From NCBI GenBank assembly GCA_050290785.1, contig JBNKIR010000053.1, forward strand, positions 1-64,000: a stretch of DNA of 64,000 bases, given 5' to 3'. Under the pieces are notes generated by a model that was given only the letters and a program-made list of their open reading frames with translations, made no database searches and was not told where the DNA came from. Below, in pieces: positions 37,283 to 46,855 of the stretch. The position numbers and the translations under genes were made by a program. Positions within the stretch are counted from its first letter, which is position 1. Every line of letters begins with the position of its first letter. Source of the DNA: JAAGZL01 sp050290785. Its GTDB lineage: Bacteria > Pseudomonadota > Gammaproteobacteria > Chromatiales > Chromatiaceae.

Positions 37283-39007
37283 TCATCTCCTTTCTTGCGT
37301 CTGTGCTGACCCTGGAAACAGGGTCATGTAGTAGTAATCTATCTGCCACTCCAATCTCTTCCTGCCAGTGGCAAGCAATGCATCAGGTAATGGATCATTC
37401 TCCAGCAGCAGTACCCAGGATGAGGGTTGCTGTAGCACCCTGTCATATAAGTTAGTTTGTGACTCAACTTGGATATCTCTATTCAAATACCAGCGTACAG
37501 CATGTTCGTAGCCACTGCCACCGCCATAGAGCACGGCATCCTCAGGCAACATACGCGCAACCGTCTCCGCCGCCACACGTGGACTGAGCTGCTGCTTCAG
37601 GACAGGCCTCAGCCCCAGTGAAAATGGCCAGACCAGGCTCCAGATTACTGCAGCCAGTCCGAACACCAGCAGATATCTGTTACGTTTTATGCTTCCGACC
37701 ACTGCGAGCAGTGCAGACAGGACAACCGCCCCCATCGCCATAGCTACAGGCATCGGGTGTTGTTGGAGCAGATCCAGTCCAGTTGTCAACTGACTGATCC
37801 CACCGCGATTTCTGCCCTTAAACAATGTCTGCATCACCCAATCGTTATCCGCATATATTCCTGCAACCAGCAAGGCCAGGACCATTGCAAACAACAGGGC
37901 TAAAACCGAGGATACGATCAACGCCAAACGATGCCGTTTACTTATAGTATGGGTAACCCTGTCCCAGTAGAATCCCATGATCAGGGCGAACGGTGCCATG
38001 ATCGGCAACAGATAGCGCGCCGCCTTCTTCCCTCCCAGACTGAACAGGATAAATCCGCCCAGGAACCAGATCAGCATGGATTTGATCTCAGCATTACCCT
38101 CCGACCTTGCGGCGCGCACGCCTATCACCAATGCGGCAGGCAGAAACAGCGACCAGGGAAATAGTCCGATAATGATATGCGGTAGATAGTATGTGATCGG
38201 TTGTCCACCGTGGGCAGCCACATTACTGCTCCCTGCCCACCACTGCGCCAGCTGACCAAACAGGAAGTTACTGGCCAGACCAGGGGGCGCAGTGATAGTC
38301 AGCATCACATACCATGGAAGGACCAGAACAAGAAAGATCAGTACACCTCTGTATGGAACATATCTGCGCCATCCCTCCCTGTTGGGGCTATTCAGCAGCA
38401 GGATCAAGGCCACCACCACAGGAAAGAGAACCCCGACCGGACCCTTGGTTAGCACGGCCAGCGCGCTAAGCGCATAGAAACCGTATATCCACCTGGACTC
38501 TCCCTCTCTGTTTAACGCCATCCAGAAACAGTAAACAGACGAGAGGATTAGAAAGCTGAAGAAGACATCCATCCTTGCGACCGGACCGTTTTCCAAAAAC
38601 AGGATCGAGGTGGAAAGCACCAGCGCAGAAAAGAGTGCCGCCCTGGCACCGAACATTTGACGCCCGAACAGAAACACGATCCAGATAGAGGCCAGTGCGG
38701 AAATAACCGAGGTTAGGTGTACGGCCCAGTTTTGCCAATCGAATGGGGCGGCAGTAACGGTAAGCATCCAGTGGTAAAGAGGCGGCTTGGTTAGACTGTG
38801 GGCCGAGACCTCATGATTAAGAGAGGGCAAGACAAAGTTGCCACGCTCCAGCATCTCACGGGCGATCTCAGCCGCGCGTGCCTCACCGGCGCTTATCAGA
38901 TCAACTCCCATGTTGGATATAAAATACGCCGGACTAAGCAGCACCACGAGAGCCAGCAATATCAGATAGGCTCTTCCCCTGTTATTAATTATCTCTCCCC
39001 TTGGCAT
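37283..39007 (-). CDS. ArnT-like family 39 membrane glycosyltransferase
   Basis: A 574-residue integral membrane transferase with about ten to twelve helices and an N-terminal periplasmic loop carrying the acidic catalytic motif GEARAAEIAREMLERG and LTKPPLYHWM. ArnT-type enzymes move a sugar from a polyprenyl phosphate to lipid A or a protein in the periplasm. The last about 100 residues form a soluble periplasmic domain. Together with the GT2 and LAB_N genes downstream it forms a likely lipid-A or glycan-decoration operon. The 291-bp gap before the next gene (39008-39298) shows no gene or repeat. Confidence 0.88.
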   Translation of the reverse strand: MPRGEIINNRGRAYLILLALVVLLSPAYFISNMGVDLISAGEARAAEIAREMLERGNFVLPSLNHEVSAHSLTKPPLYHWMLTVTAAPFDWQNWAVHLTSVISALASIWIVFLFGRQMFGARAALFSALVLSTSILFLENGPVARMDVFFSFLILSSVYCFWMALNREGESRWIYGFYALSALAVLTKGPVGVLFPVVVALILLLNSPNREGWRRYVPYRGVLIFLVLVLPWYVMLTITAPPGLASNFLFGQLAQWWAGSSNVAAHGGQPITYYLPHIIIGLFPWSLFLPAALVIGVRAARSEGNAEIKSMLIWFLGGFILFSLGGKKAARYLLPIMAPFALIMGFYWDRVTHTISKRHRLALIVSSVLALLFAMVLALLVAGIYADNDWVMQTLFKGRNRGGISQLTTGLDLLQQHPMPVAMAMGAVVLSALLAVVGSIKRNRYLLVFGLAAVIWSLVWPFSLGLRPVLKQQLSPRVAAETVARMLPEDAVLYGGGSGYEHAVRWYLNRDIQVESQTNLYDRVLQQPSSWVLLLENDPLPDALLATGRKRLEWQIDYYYMTLFPGSAQTQERR

Positions 39008-39298
39008 CCCTAAAAATATCCCCGAATTGGATGGCTGTAGCTATATAAGTGCAGCATTATATACCAGAATGAGACGGATATACCTTAGTTCCATGATATG
39101 CATACCCACGTCTTTAAAACACCTGTTCTCATGATTTAACAACGAAACAGAGGAACTCTACGTGAAATTTTAGTAATATAGTTCCCGCAGATAAAAAGGA
39201 TAAAGAGACAGCTGCACTTAGAAAGCTGGCATCAACGAAGCTTTACCCAGTGTCGATTGTCTTAGATTAGATAACAAAAACAATAAGATGGTGGAGCT

Positions 39299-40678
39299 TT
39301 GCAGGTCAGTTTCAATTTTTCCCGGTGGCATTTCACATTTATTATCGTCGTCTTCGCAATCCTGATTTGCGTCATTGGTTACGATTACTACGATTTCCGT
39401 ACCGACACCCTGCCAGAGAGCCAATTCTGTCGAGAGGATGTGGGGGATGAGATGATGCGCGCCGGCCACACCGAAGACATGCTCTGGCGTGGCTGTCTCA
39501 TAGCCTCGGAGACAGATAACTACCTATCGCGCTATACCAAAATAAATAACCTTTTCGGCACAGGCAAAACAACCCGGCGAGACGGCTGCCTTGACTGCCA
39601 TAACGGCAGCTCAGCCCCACTGTTTTCTGAGATGTGGACCAAGTTCCCACGTTTTAATACAAACAAAAACAGACTGGAAGATTTCTCCCAGGCGATACAG
39701 GACGAGATCGAACTGCGCTACGGCGGGACCAGGCCAGGGCGCAACGATTCTGCAATCACCGCCCTCTACATCTACGCATTTACCAAGGCCAAGCAGGCGG
39801 GCGGACAGTTTCATGTGGAGGACAGATCAGACACCCCCTTGACAGAACAGCAACTGGCGGCACTGCAACCTAGCGATGATTGTAGGGAGCTATTCCTGCG
39901 CAAGGGTCTGCCCAAAGGGGTTAACGCCCCTTTCGTGGTGAAGGGGTGTAATGAGATCACAGACACAGGGCGTTATGTTTCTCCCCTGCTCCACATCTGG
40001 AGCACTGATATGAAGTGCAGTTCCTGTCACCGCAATGCAGGCAATTTGCCCTACGCCGGAGATCTGGGGCAAAGCACAGTAATCATGCCCATCATGATGA
40101 CCGACCGCAATAAACCAACCCGTTTTGATCGTCGCGTGTTGAGATGTTACGCCCGTTCGATGAACTGGTTCGATCTTGGTATGGAGTCCCCAGTTCTGCC
40201 CTATATCCGCATCTACTCGAACTGGCTGGCGCAGAAAGATGGATTAAGCATCGGCATCCTATACCCTGGTCGCGGCATGCCACGGCTATATGACACCATG
40301 GAGCGTGGCGCCAGTATCATGGCCGGAGAGAAGATCTATAAGACGATCTGTATCGGCTGTCACGGCAAGAATGGCTGGAGCGGCGTCGGCAACATATACA
40401 AAGGTTTTGAACCCCCGCCCATAGCGGGCCCAAACAGCTTTAATGATACCGCCGGAATGGCGCAACGCGATCGTATGGCCGGGTTCATCTATTACAATAT
40501 GCCCCCTGGCTCATCAAATAATATGCATGCACTAACCAGGCAGCAGTCATTGGATGTCGCCGCCTATCTGGTGGCACAGGGCAGACCGGCGGATATGACG
40601 CGCAACAACCAGATCATGATCTTCCTGAAATATCTTTGGCAAAACTCTCTATACAACATCGTCAGAGATAACCCATGA
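39299..40678 (+). CDS. Membrane-anchored triheme cytochrome c, TsdA-like with an extra N-terminal heme domain
   Basis: A 459-residue periplasmic cytochrome anchored by an N-terminal helix at about 12-28. It has three heme motifs: CLDCH (97-101), CSSCH (240-244) and CIGCH (351-355). The last two domains look like the thiosulfate dehydrogenase TsdA: SCHRNAGNLPYAG, then LRCYARSMN with Cys283, 39 residues after His244, then PPIAGPNSFNDTAGM and FIYYNMPPG. In TsdA a Cys in this position ligates the active-site heme. The N-terminal single-heme domain is not part of ordinary TsdA. The start is uncertain: a TTG at 39299 is the only candidate that keeps the anchor. It overlaps the SulP gene by 4 nt. 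Confidence 0.8.
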   Translation: MQVSFNFSRWHFTFIIVVFAILICVIGYDYYDFRTDTLPESQFCREDVGDEMMRAGHTEDMLWRGCLIASETDNYLSRYTKINNLFGTGKTTRRDGCLDCHNGSSAPLFSEMWTKFPRFNTNKNRLEDFSQAIQDEIELRYGGTRPGRNDSAITALYIYAFTKAKQAGGQFHVEDRSDTPLTEQQLAALQPSDDCRELFLRKGLPKGVNAPFVVKGCNEITDTGRYVSPLLHIWSTDMKCSSCHRNAGNLPYAGDLGQSTVIMPIMMTDRNKPTRFDRRVLRCYARSMNWFDLGMESPVLPYIRIYSNWLAQKDGLSIGILYPGRGMPRLYDTMERGASIMAGEKIYKTICIGCHGKNGWSGVGNIYKGFEPPPIAGPNSFNDTAGMAQRDRMAGFIYYNMPPGSSNNMHALTRQQSLDVAAYLVAQGRPADMTRNNQIMIFLKYLWQNSLYNIVRDNP

Positions 40679-42276
40679 TCAAGACCTACAGGAGCATCAC
40701 CAATTCTGAGCGGTTTATACTGCTGACGCGCCACTCCCTGATACCGGGCGTGGCGACCGCGATCGCGGCCTTCCCTCTCAGTATAGGTTTCGCCATCCTG
40801 GCTGGCGTCCCCCCTGAAGTGATGATATTGGCCAGCATCTATTCGGCCTTCTTCAATGCACTCTTCGCCAGCTCCAAATATGGCGTGGGTGGTCCCAATA
40901 CCGCTGCCGCCCTCATCACAGGTGCGGCCATCGCACCCTTTGCCCCGGCCGAGGGTGTGCTCTATATGGGATATCTGTTTTCCCTGACCGTCATGGTGGG
41001 AGTGATACAACTCATCTTCAGCTTTATCATCACCAGGGTAGACATAATGGACTATGTAAGTAATACAGTCATCGACGGACTGACGGCTGGAATAGGCGCC
41101 ATCTTTGTACTTTCCTCAATCAATATGGCGGCCGGTCTATCCCCTGGAGGACAGACCCAATGGAAGATCTTCAGCGGCCTTGCATCCATGGCCCTGATAA
41201 CGGATGGTCATGCCAATAGCTATGCCATGATCATTGCCCTGGCAACCATCACTACAGGCATGGTTTGCTGGTCGATCAAAGCCCTGAAGAAATACGCCAT
41301 AATCATAGGCATACTGATCGGATTTACCGCATGTCACGGTCTCACGCTTTTTGCCGACACCAGGGTGGAGATGGTGGGATGGGTCGACCTTCCTCTGTTC
41401 GCCACCTCCCAGCCGGATTTTCGCCAGGTCTCGTGGCCGGTGTTGATAAAATTGATCTCACCCGCGTTCGCCATCGCCTTTATCGGATCGCTGCAGACCC
41501 TATCCATCGCCAAGGCCATACGCAATCCTTATGATGAATACAATCCAACCAGAGAGCTCTTCTCTCAGGGCATGCAGCATCTGTTTCTCGGCTTCTTTAA
41601 TGGCGCCCCGGTGTCCAACTCATTCAACAAGAGCGCCTTTCTGAAAGATATGCATGGTGGAAAGCTGGCCCTGGTGGTATCTGCCATCTTCACCGGATTC
41701 TTTGTATCCGAATTCGGCGCTATCATCGCGGCCATCCCCATGCCCGCCCTGGGTGGTTGCCTGATCCTGGTGGGGATGGGGATGATGAGTCCGCGCAAGT
41801 ACAAACCCCATCTTCAATCCGGGATGTTGCGTAAGCTGGTATTTCTGACCTCGGCATTTTCTGTGGTGTTGTTAAACATCCAGACGGCGATCTTTGTAGG
41901 CGCACTACTATCGATCGGACTCCACTTCATCAGTTTCTCCAATCCGGACGTACGTATAATCAACGAGGATAAGAGACTGATAATCAGAGTTACCGGATCA
42001 TTCTTCTTCGTATCCGGGGCCAAACTCTATAAACGTGTATACCATCAGTTGGTGCGTACCCATACCCAAAGATATGAACGCATCGATGTAGACCTGAAAG
42101 GATCACATATCTATTCCAACGAGATCATGGAGTCGGATTGGCTACATCAACTGTTGAATCTCACCGACAAGGTCTGGTTGATCTGCCTGGAGCGGCAACG
42201 CGGCGATATGGAGAAGTTGTTGCGCAGCATGCACCTGCCTGCCGGCTGTCAGATAGTCTATGACGATTTATATTAA
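40675..42276 (+). CDS. SulP-family inorganic anion transporter
   Basis: A 533-residue transporter with a SulP membrane domain of about 10-14 helices (LIPGVATAIAAFPLSIGFAI, GVGGPNTAAALITGA, FNKSAFLKDMHGG) and a cytoplasmic C-terminal domain from about 430 that may be a degenerate STAS domain. SulP proteins carry sulfate, bicarbonate or other anions. The ATG overlaps the TsdA-like cytochrome stop as ATGA, so the two are translationally coupled. Transport of a sulfur oxyanion is suggested by context but bicarbonate cannot be excluded. The gene ends 4 nt inside the convergent tsaB. Confidence 0.88.
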   Translation: MIKTYRSITNSERFILLTRHSLIPGVATAIAAFPLSIGFAILAGVPPEVMILASIYSAFFNALFASSKYGVGGPNTAAALITGAAIAPFAPAEGVLYMGYLFSLTVMVGVIQLIFSFIITRVDIMDYVSNTVIDGLTAGIGAIFVLSSINMAAGLSPGGQTQWKIFSGLASMALITDGHANSYAMIIALATITTGMVCWSIKALKKYAIIIGILIGFTACHGLTLFADTRVEMVGWVDLPLFATSQPDFRQVSWPVLIKLISPAFAIAFIGSLQTLSIAKAIRNPYDEYNPTRELFSQGMQHLFLGFFNGAPVSNSFNKSAFLKDMHGGKLALVVSAIFTGFFVSEFGAIIAAIPMPALGGCLILVGMGMMSPRKYKPHLQSGMLRKLVFLTSAFSVVLLNIQTAIFVGALLSIGLHFISFSNPDVRIINEDKRLIIRVTGSFFFVSGAKLYKRVYHQLVRTHTQRYERIDVDLKGSHIYSNEIMESDWLHQLLNLTDKVWLICLERQRGDMEKLLRSMHLPAGCQIVYDDLY

Positions 42277-42968
42277 AACTGCAGTGGATTGGATGGCCTC
42301 TTCGCCACATCATCCCTGAGATATTGGGGTAGCGCCTCTTCAGCAGGTACGGCATCACCCTGCCCCATGCCATGTACTCCCAACAGCGCCACATCCTGGG
42401 CACTGCAATGGAGATCGACAACGAACGACTCCAGCCCAGCGCCGATCCGTCTGGCTAGCTCATCTCCATAGCTCCCCCAGCCACTGCCCACACCATACCA
42501 GTTGTCTCCTTGCGGCTGAGTAACCTTATCCGCCACAGCGATCTCATCCGGAAAAAGCGCAGACATCAGGCCCGACTCCTGAAGTTCATAGCAGCCCCAG
42601 TACACCTCCTGCATACGGGCATCGAACGCCGGCAGCAGTCTGGTATGGCCATACTGACGATAACAGCCCTGGGCCAGGGCGGCCAGGGTGGATACCCGGA
42701 CCACCGGCAGGTCAGCGCCGAACGCCACCCCCTGAGCCACGCCGGCAGCAATGCGCACCCCGGTAAAAGAGCCTGGGCCACAACCGAACGCCAGGGCGTC
42801 CAGTTGGGTTGGTTTTAGATCAGCTTCATCCAGCAGTTCGTCCAGCATGGGCATGATCAACTGGCTCTGTTTACGCGGCTGCACCTCGTAGCGCAGGGAG
42901 ATCTCGCCGTCGATAAAGAGTGCGGCGGAACAGGCCTCGGCGGCGGTTTCGATGGCTAGAAGTTTCAT
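42273..42968 (-). CDS. tsaB: tRNA threonylcarbamoyladenosine biosynthesis protein TsaB
   Basis: Non-catalytic partner of TsaD in making t6A37 in ANN-decoding tRNAs. The 231-residue ASKHA-fold protein starts LLAIETAAEACSAALF and has FGCGPGSFTGVRIAAGVAQG. Length equals E. coli TsaB (231). It converges with the SulP gene, sharing 4 bp. Confidence 0.94.
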   Translation of the reverse strand: MKLLAIETAAEACSAALFIDGEISLRYEVQPRKQSQLIMPMLDELLDEADLKPTQLDALAFGCGPGSFTGVRIAAGVAQGVAFGADLPVVRVSTLAALAQGCYRQYGHTRLLPAFDARMQEVYWGCYELQESGLMSALFPDEIAVADKVTQPQGDNWYGVGSGWGSYGDELARRIGAGLESFVVDLHCSAQDVALLGVHGMGQGDAVPAEEALPQYLRDDVAKRPSNPLQF

Positions 42969-43053
42969 GGGTGGGGATTATATATGGGTTTTGGCTGGAA
43001 GTGTGGGACGGAAAGAGATTGTTACAACTTTGCCTACAACACCAACCGCCTGC

Positions 43054-43743
43054 TCATATCTTCCGCGCCAACGTCAATCCATCGGCTACCGGCAGCATGC
43101 TTATATCCACCCGTGTATCGTTCAATATCTTTTTATTCAATACCTGCATAGCGGCGATATTGGTGGGAGAGATCCGCTCCCGCATCTTCTCATCCAACTC
43201 ATCCGGAGCCACCACCGATCCGAAGAGGAAGACGTTATCCAATACTATCAATCCACCCTGCCGAACCAATTGCAGGGATCTTTCATAATAGCCGTCATAG
43301 TTGATCTTATCCGCATCGATAAAGACGAAATCAAAGGTATCGGCCTGGCCGTCATTTAGCAGCTCATTGAGCGTATCCAACGCTGGCGCGATGCGCAGAT
43401 CGATCTTATGTTCGACCCCCGCCTCCTTCCAGAAGCGTCTGGCCACATTGGTCCACTCCACATGGGAGTCACAGGCTACAACTATGCCGTCATCCGGCAG
43501 GGCCAGGGCCACTGCCAGAGAGCTGTATCCGGTGTAGGTTCCGATCTCCAGGGCCTTGCGTGCGCCCAGCATCTTAACCAGCAGGGCCATGAACTGCCCC
43601 TGTTCCGGAGGAATCTGCATGATGGCATTTGGATCTTTGGCCGTCTCTTCCCGTAGCGCCCTAAGCACAGCATGGTCGCGCAGGGATACGGAGAGCATGT
43701 AGTCATAAAGATCCTTGGTTAGGCGAATATCACTCTTCTGCAC
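43054..43743 (-). CDS. Class I SAM-dependent O-methyltransferase (catechol/CoA-ester OMT type)
   Basis: A 229-residue methyltransferase with SAM motif ALEIGTYTGYSSL, the acidic VACDSHVEW, and the metal-binding FIDADKINYDGYYE followed by VLDNVFLFG, typical of Mg-dependent catechol or caffeoyl-CoA O-methyltransferases. I start it at the GTG at 43743, which has AGG 8 nt upstream; longer readings run into the RND gene. This start overlaps the RND permease stop by 14 bp, so it is likely the third gene of the MFP-RND operon. A role in modifying a pump substrate is possible but unproven. Confidence 0.85.
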   Translation of the reverse strand: MQKSDIRLTKDLYDYMLSVSLRDHAVLRALREETAKDPNAIMQIPPEQGQFMALLVKMLGARKALEIGTYTGYSSLAVALALPDDGIVVACDSHVEWTNVARRFWKEAGVEHKIDLRIAPALDTLNELLNDGQADTFDFVFIDADKINYDGYYERSLQLVRQGGLIVLDNVFLFGSVVAPDELDEKMRERISPTNIAAMQVLNKKILNDTRVDISMLPVADGLTLARKI

Positions 43744-46700
43744 TCTTCTTACCTGTAATAGCAAGCGTCTTGCTCTGTATAAAATGCCTGATCCTCTTTT
43801 TGCCATTCTCCATAAGTACATAATTTACCGGTACCAGCAACATGGTGATGAAGGTAGCAAAGAGAACTCCGAAGCCGAGTGATACCGCCATGGGTATGAG
43901 AAATTGCGCCTGGGTGGACTGCTCATACAACAGCGGCATCAATCCGATAAAGGTGGTGATGGATGTGAGCATCACCGGCCGAAAACGCGCCGCACCCGCC
44001 GTAAGGATGGCATCGTGCAGCCCCATGTCCTGTTTACGCTTGTTGATGTAATCCACCAGCACCAGGCTGTCATTGACCACGATACCGACCAGGGCCATAA
44101 GCCCCAGCAGGCTGGGCATGGTGAGGTCCATACCCATTATCCAGTGTCCGCCCAAGGCACCGATGACTCCAAAAGGTATGACCGACATGACGATAAAGGG
44201 CTGGGCGTATGACTTGAACGGGATGGCCAGCAAGGCATAGATGGCAAACAGCACTATAACCAGTCCGAATATGATTGACCTGAACGACTCCTGCTGCTCT
44301 TCCGCCTCACCGGCAAACTTGGAACTGACCCCTGGATATTGGGCCATGAGGCTTTGTATATATCTGCCGAGATCCTGCTGGATCAGGGTCATGTTGGCCT
44401 TTTCCTTGTTCACGTCCGCGGTTACCTTAACCGTTCGATATCTGTTGATACGGATGATGGAGGTGGGGCTCTTGCCCGGCCTCAGATCAACTATCTGTCC
44501 CAAGGGGACACTTTGTCCATCGCTGTTGGTAATGCGCTGATCCGCCAAATTGAAGACAGACTTTCTCTCAGATTCCGGGTAACGCACCATCACCCGGATA
44601 TCGTCACGTCCGCGCTGAATCCGCTGTACCTGATATCCAAAAAATCCGTTGCGTATCTGACTGAGCACATCAGAACGGGTAAACCCCAGGGCATAGGCCT
44701 CTGGCTTCAACTCGATCTGCAGCTCCTCCTTGCCATCCGAAAGGCTGTCCTGGATATCGAACACCTCAGGAAACTGATGCAGATACTCTTTTACCTTATC
44801 TGCAATCTCTGAGAGCGTGGCCAGATCGCTGCCATAGAACTGGATATCGATCGGATCCCTGCCATGCATGATCTCCGCCCTGAAGGTCAAGGATTCAATA
44901 CCCGGCAGGACACCGATCATCATCCTCCACTCCCGCACCAGTTGAGAGCTTGTGATCTGGGATGTGCGATCCTCAGGCGGTACGATCTCAAACATCACTC
45001 GCCCGGCGTTGGATCCTGAATAACCCGTGGTGGAGTGCACGTCCATGATCAAGTCACCCTCGTCTGCATCATGGTATTTCTTCTTCAGGGCGAATGCGGC
45101 ATCAGTGATCTTCTTTACATAGCTGTCTGTCACCTCGAACACGGTACCGGCAGGCATGGTCAGCGTAGCCCTGGCCACTTCGCTTTGCACTCTCGGCATG
45201 AAGGTAAACCTGGTATACCCGGTAACGACCAGCATTATCATTAGAAACAGTATGCCTGTAAACGCAACCACGGTGCTCCATTTGTTATCCAATGCTATCT
45301 TGAGGAGCGGCTGATAGTACTTCAATATTGCGTTTTCAAAACCGTCCGCGAACTTGGCCTGGAACAGCTCCAGCCTTCCCTTGCTCTGTTTCTCTGAGCG
45401 CAACTTTATATGTTTCAGATGAGCCGGCAACACGAACTTGGACTCGATCAACGAAAAGATGAGGATGGGAACCACCACGATCGGGATCTGGGCAAACAGT
45501 TGTCCACGTGTACCCTCAACAAAGGACAGAGGCAGAAATGCGGCAATGGTGGTTAATACACCAAATGTGACCGGAACGGCCACCTCCTTGGTACCGTTGA
45601 TGGCGGCATCCAGACCCTTCTCCGAATGGCGCAGGTGGGTGTATACGTTCTCACCGGTAACGATGGCATCATCCACCACGATACCCAGGACCAACAGAAA
45701 GGCGAACAGACTAACCATATTCAGGGTTATGCCGAAGTAGGACATGGAGACGAATGCCCCCATGAAACTGACCGGGATACCGATGAACACCCAGAATGCG
45801 ATGTATGGTCGCAGAAACAGCGTCAACAGCAGCAGTACCAGGATACCACCCTGGATCGCATTGGTAGTAAGGGTCTGCAGGCGTTTCTTCACGATCTTGG
45901 AACGATCACGCCATACCGACAACTCAACACCTTGCGGCAACCCGGCCTGACGTTTGGCCACATAGGCCTTCACCTTGTCGGCAACATCTATGGCGCTCTG
46001 ATCCCCCACCCGGTATACATCCACAAACGCGGCCATCTGCCCGTTGAAGCGGCTGCGTAGTACGGTCTCTTCAAACCCATCCAGCACCCGGGCAATGTCC
46101 CTGGCCTGCACCTTGCTGCCATCCGGCCGGGTAAGGACCACGATATTCTCAAACTGCTCGCGATCATATGCCTTGCCCTTGGAACGGATGAGGATCTCTC
46201 CCCCCTCCGCCTTGATGGTGCCGGCAGAGATGTCCTGGGCGCTCTTGGCTATGGTGTCCGCCACCTGTTTGAGTGAGATACCGTATTGACGCAGACGATC
46301 CTCTGAGACCTCGATGGCAATCTCGTAGTCGCGCACTGAATCAAGCTCGGCCTGGGTTACTCCCTGGATTCGCAACAGGTCGTCCCGAACCTGCTCGGCC
46401 ATTGCGCGTATCTCTTTCTCTGAGTTAGGCCCTGCTATGGCGACAGAGATGACCTCTCGACGCCTGGTGGCCAGACTTATAACCGGTTTTTCCGCCTCGG
46501 CCGGAAAGTTATTGATGGCATCAACCCGGCTCTTGATATCGGACAGCAACTCTCTGGGATCATAATCTGAATCAAGCTCTATGTTTATGCGTGCAGCACC
46601 TTCCGAAGAGGTGCTGGTGATCTCCTCGATCCCCTCCAGATCCTGTACCGCCTCCTCCACCAGGATGGCAACGCTCTGTTCCGTGTCCTCAGGGGTGGCG

Positions 46701-46855
46701 CCACGCAGGGTAATGCTTACAGATACCTGCTCAGGATCAATGGTTGGAAAGACCTCCAACGGGATACGTTCTGAAAGGGAAAACAGTCCGACTACCAGCA
46801 GACTCACCATCAACAGGTTGGCGGCAACATGATTGCGCGCAAACCAGGCAATCAT
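43730..46855 (-). CDS. RND-family efflux permease
   Basis: A 1041-residue inner-membrane proton-driven pump. It begins MIAWFARNHVAANLLMVSLL, has twelve membrane helices in two repeats with large periplasmic loops, and keeps the paired aspartates in helix 4 (GIVVDDAIVTGENVY). The sequence belongs to the HAE/AcrB-like side of the family rather than the metal-exporting CzcA type, but substrate cannot be deduced. It overlaps the adaptor gene by 4 nt. No outer-membrane channel gene is nearby, so it must borrow a TolC-type partner. Confidence 0.93.
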   Translation of the reverse strand: MIAWFARNHVAANLLMVSLLVVGLFSLSERIPLEVFPTIDPEQVSVSITLRGATPEDTEQSVAILVEEAVQDLEGIEEITSTSSEGAARINIELDSDYDPRELLSDIKSRVDAINNFPAEAEKPVISLATRRREVISVAIAGPNSEKEIRAMAEQVRDDLLRIQGVTQAELDSVRDYEIAIEVSEDRLRQYGISLKQVADTIAKSAQDISAGTIKAEGGEILIRSKGKAYDREQFENIVVLTRPDGSKVQARDIARVLDGFEETVLRSRFNGQMAAFVDVYRVGDQSAIDVADKVKAYVAKRQAGLPQGVELSVWRDRSKIVKKRLQTLTTNAIQGGILVLLLLTLFLRPYIAFWVFIGIPVSFMGAFVSMSYFGITLNMVSLFAFLLVLGIVVDDAIVTGENVYTHLRHSEKGLDAAINGTKEVAVPVTFGVLTTIAAFLPLSFVEGTRGQLFAQIPIVVVPILIFSLIESKFVLPAHLKHIKLRSEKQSKGRLELFQAKFADGFENAILKYYQPLLKIALDNKWSTVVAFTGILFLMIMLVVTGYTRFTFMPRVQSEVARATLTMPAGTVFEVTDSYVKKITDAAFALKKKYHDADEGDLIMDVHSTTGYSGSNAGRVMFEIVPPEDRTSQITSSQLVREWRMMIGVLPGIESLTFRAEIMHGRDPIDIQFYGSDLATLSEIADKVKEYLHQFPEVFDIQDSLSDGKEELQIELKPEAYALGFTRSDVLSQIRNGFFGYQVQRIQRGRDDIRVMVRYPESERKSVFNLADQRITNSDGQSVPLGQIVDLRPGKSPTSIIRINRYRTVKVTADVNKEKANMTLIQQDLGRYIQSLMAQYPGVSSKFAGEAEEQQESFRSIIFGLVIVLFAIYALLAIPFKSYAQPFIVMSVIPFGVIGALGGHWIMGMDLTMPSLLGLMALVGIVVNDSLVLVDYINKRKQDMGLHDAILTAGAARFRPVMLTSITTFIGLMPLLYEQSTQAQFLIPMAVSLGFGVLFATFITMLLVPVNYVLMENGKKRIRHFIQSKTLAITGKKSAEE

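Noticed and set aside
40675..42276. Calling the SulP transporter a sulfate permease outright
   Set aside because: SulP members also carry bicarbonate and other anions; sequence alone does not settle this and the C-terminal STAS-like domain is degenerate.
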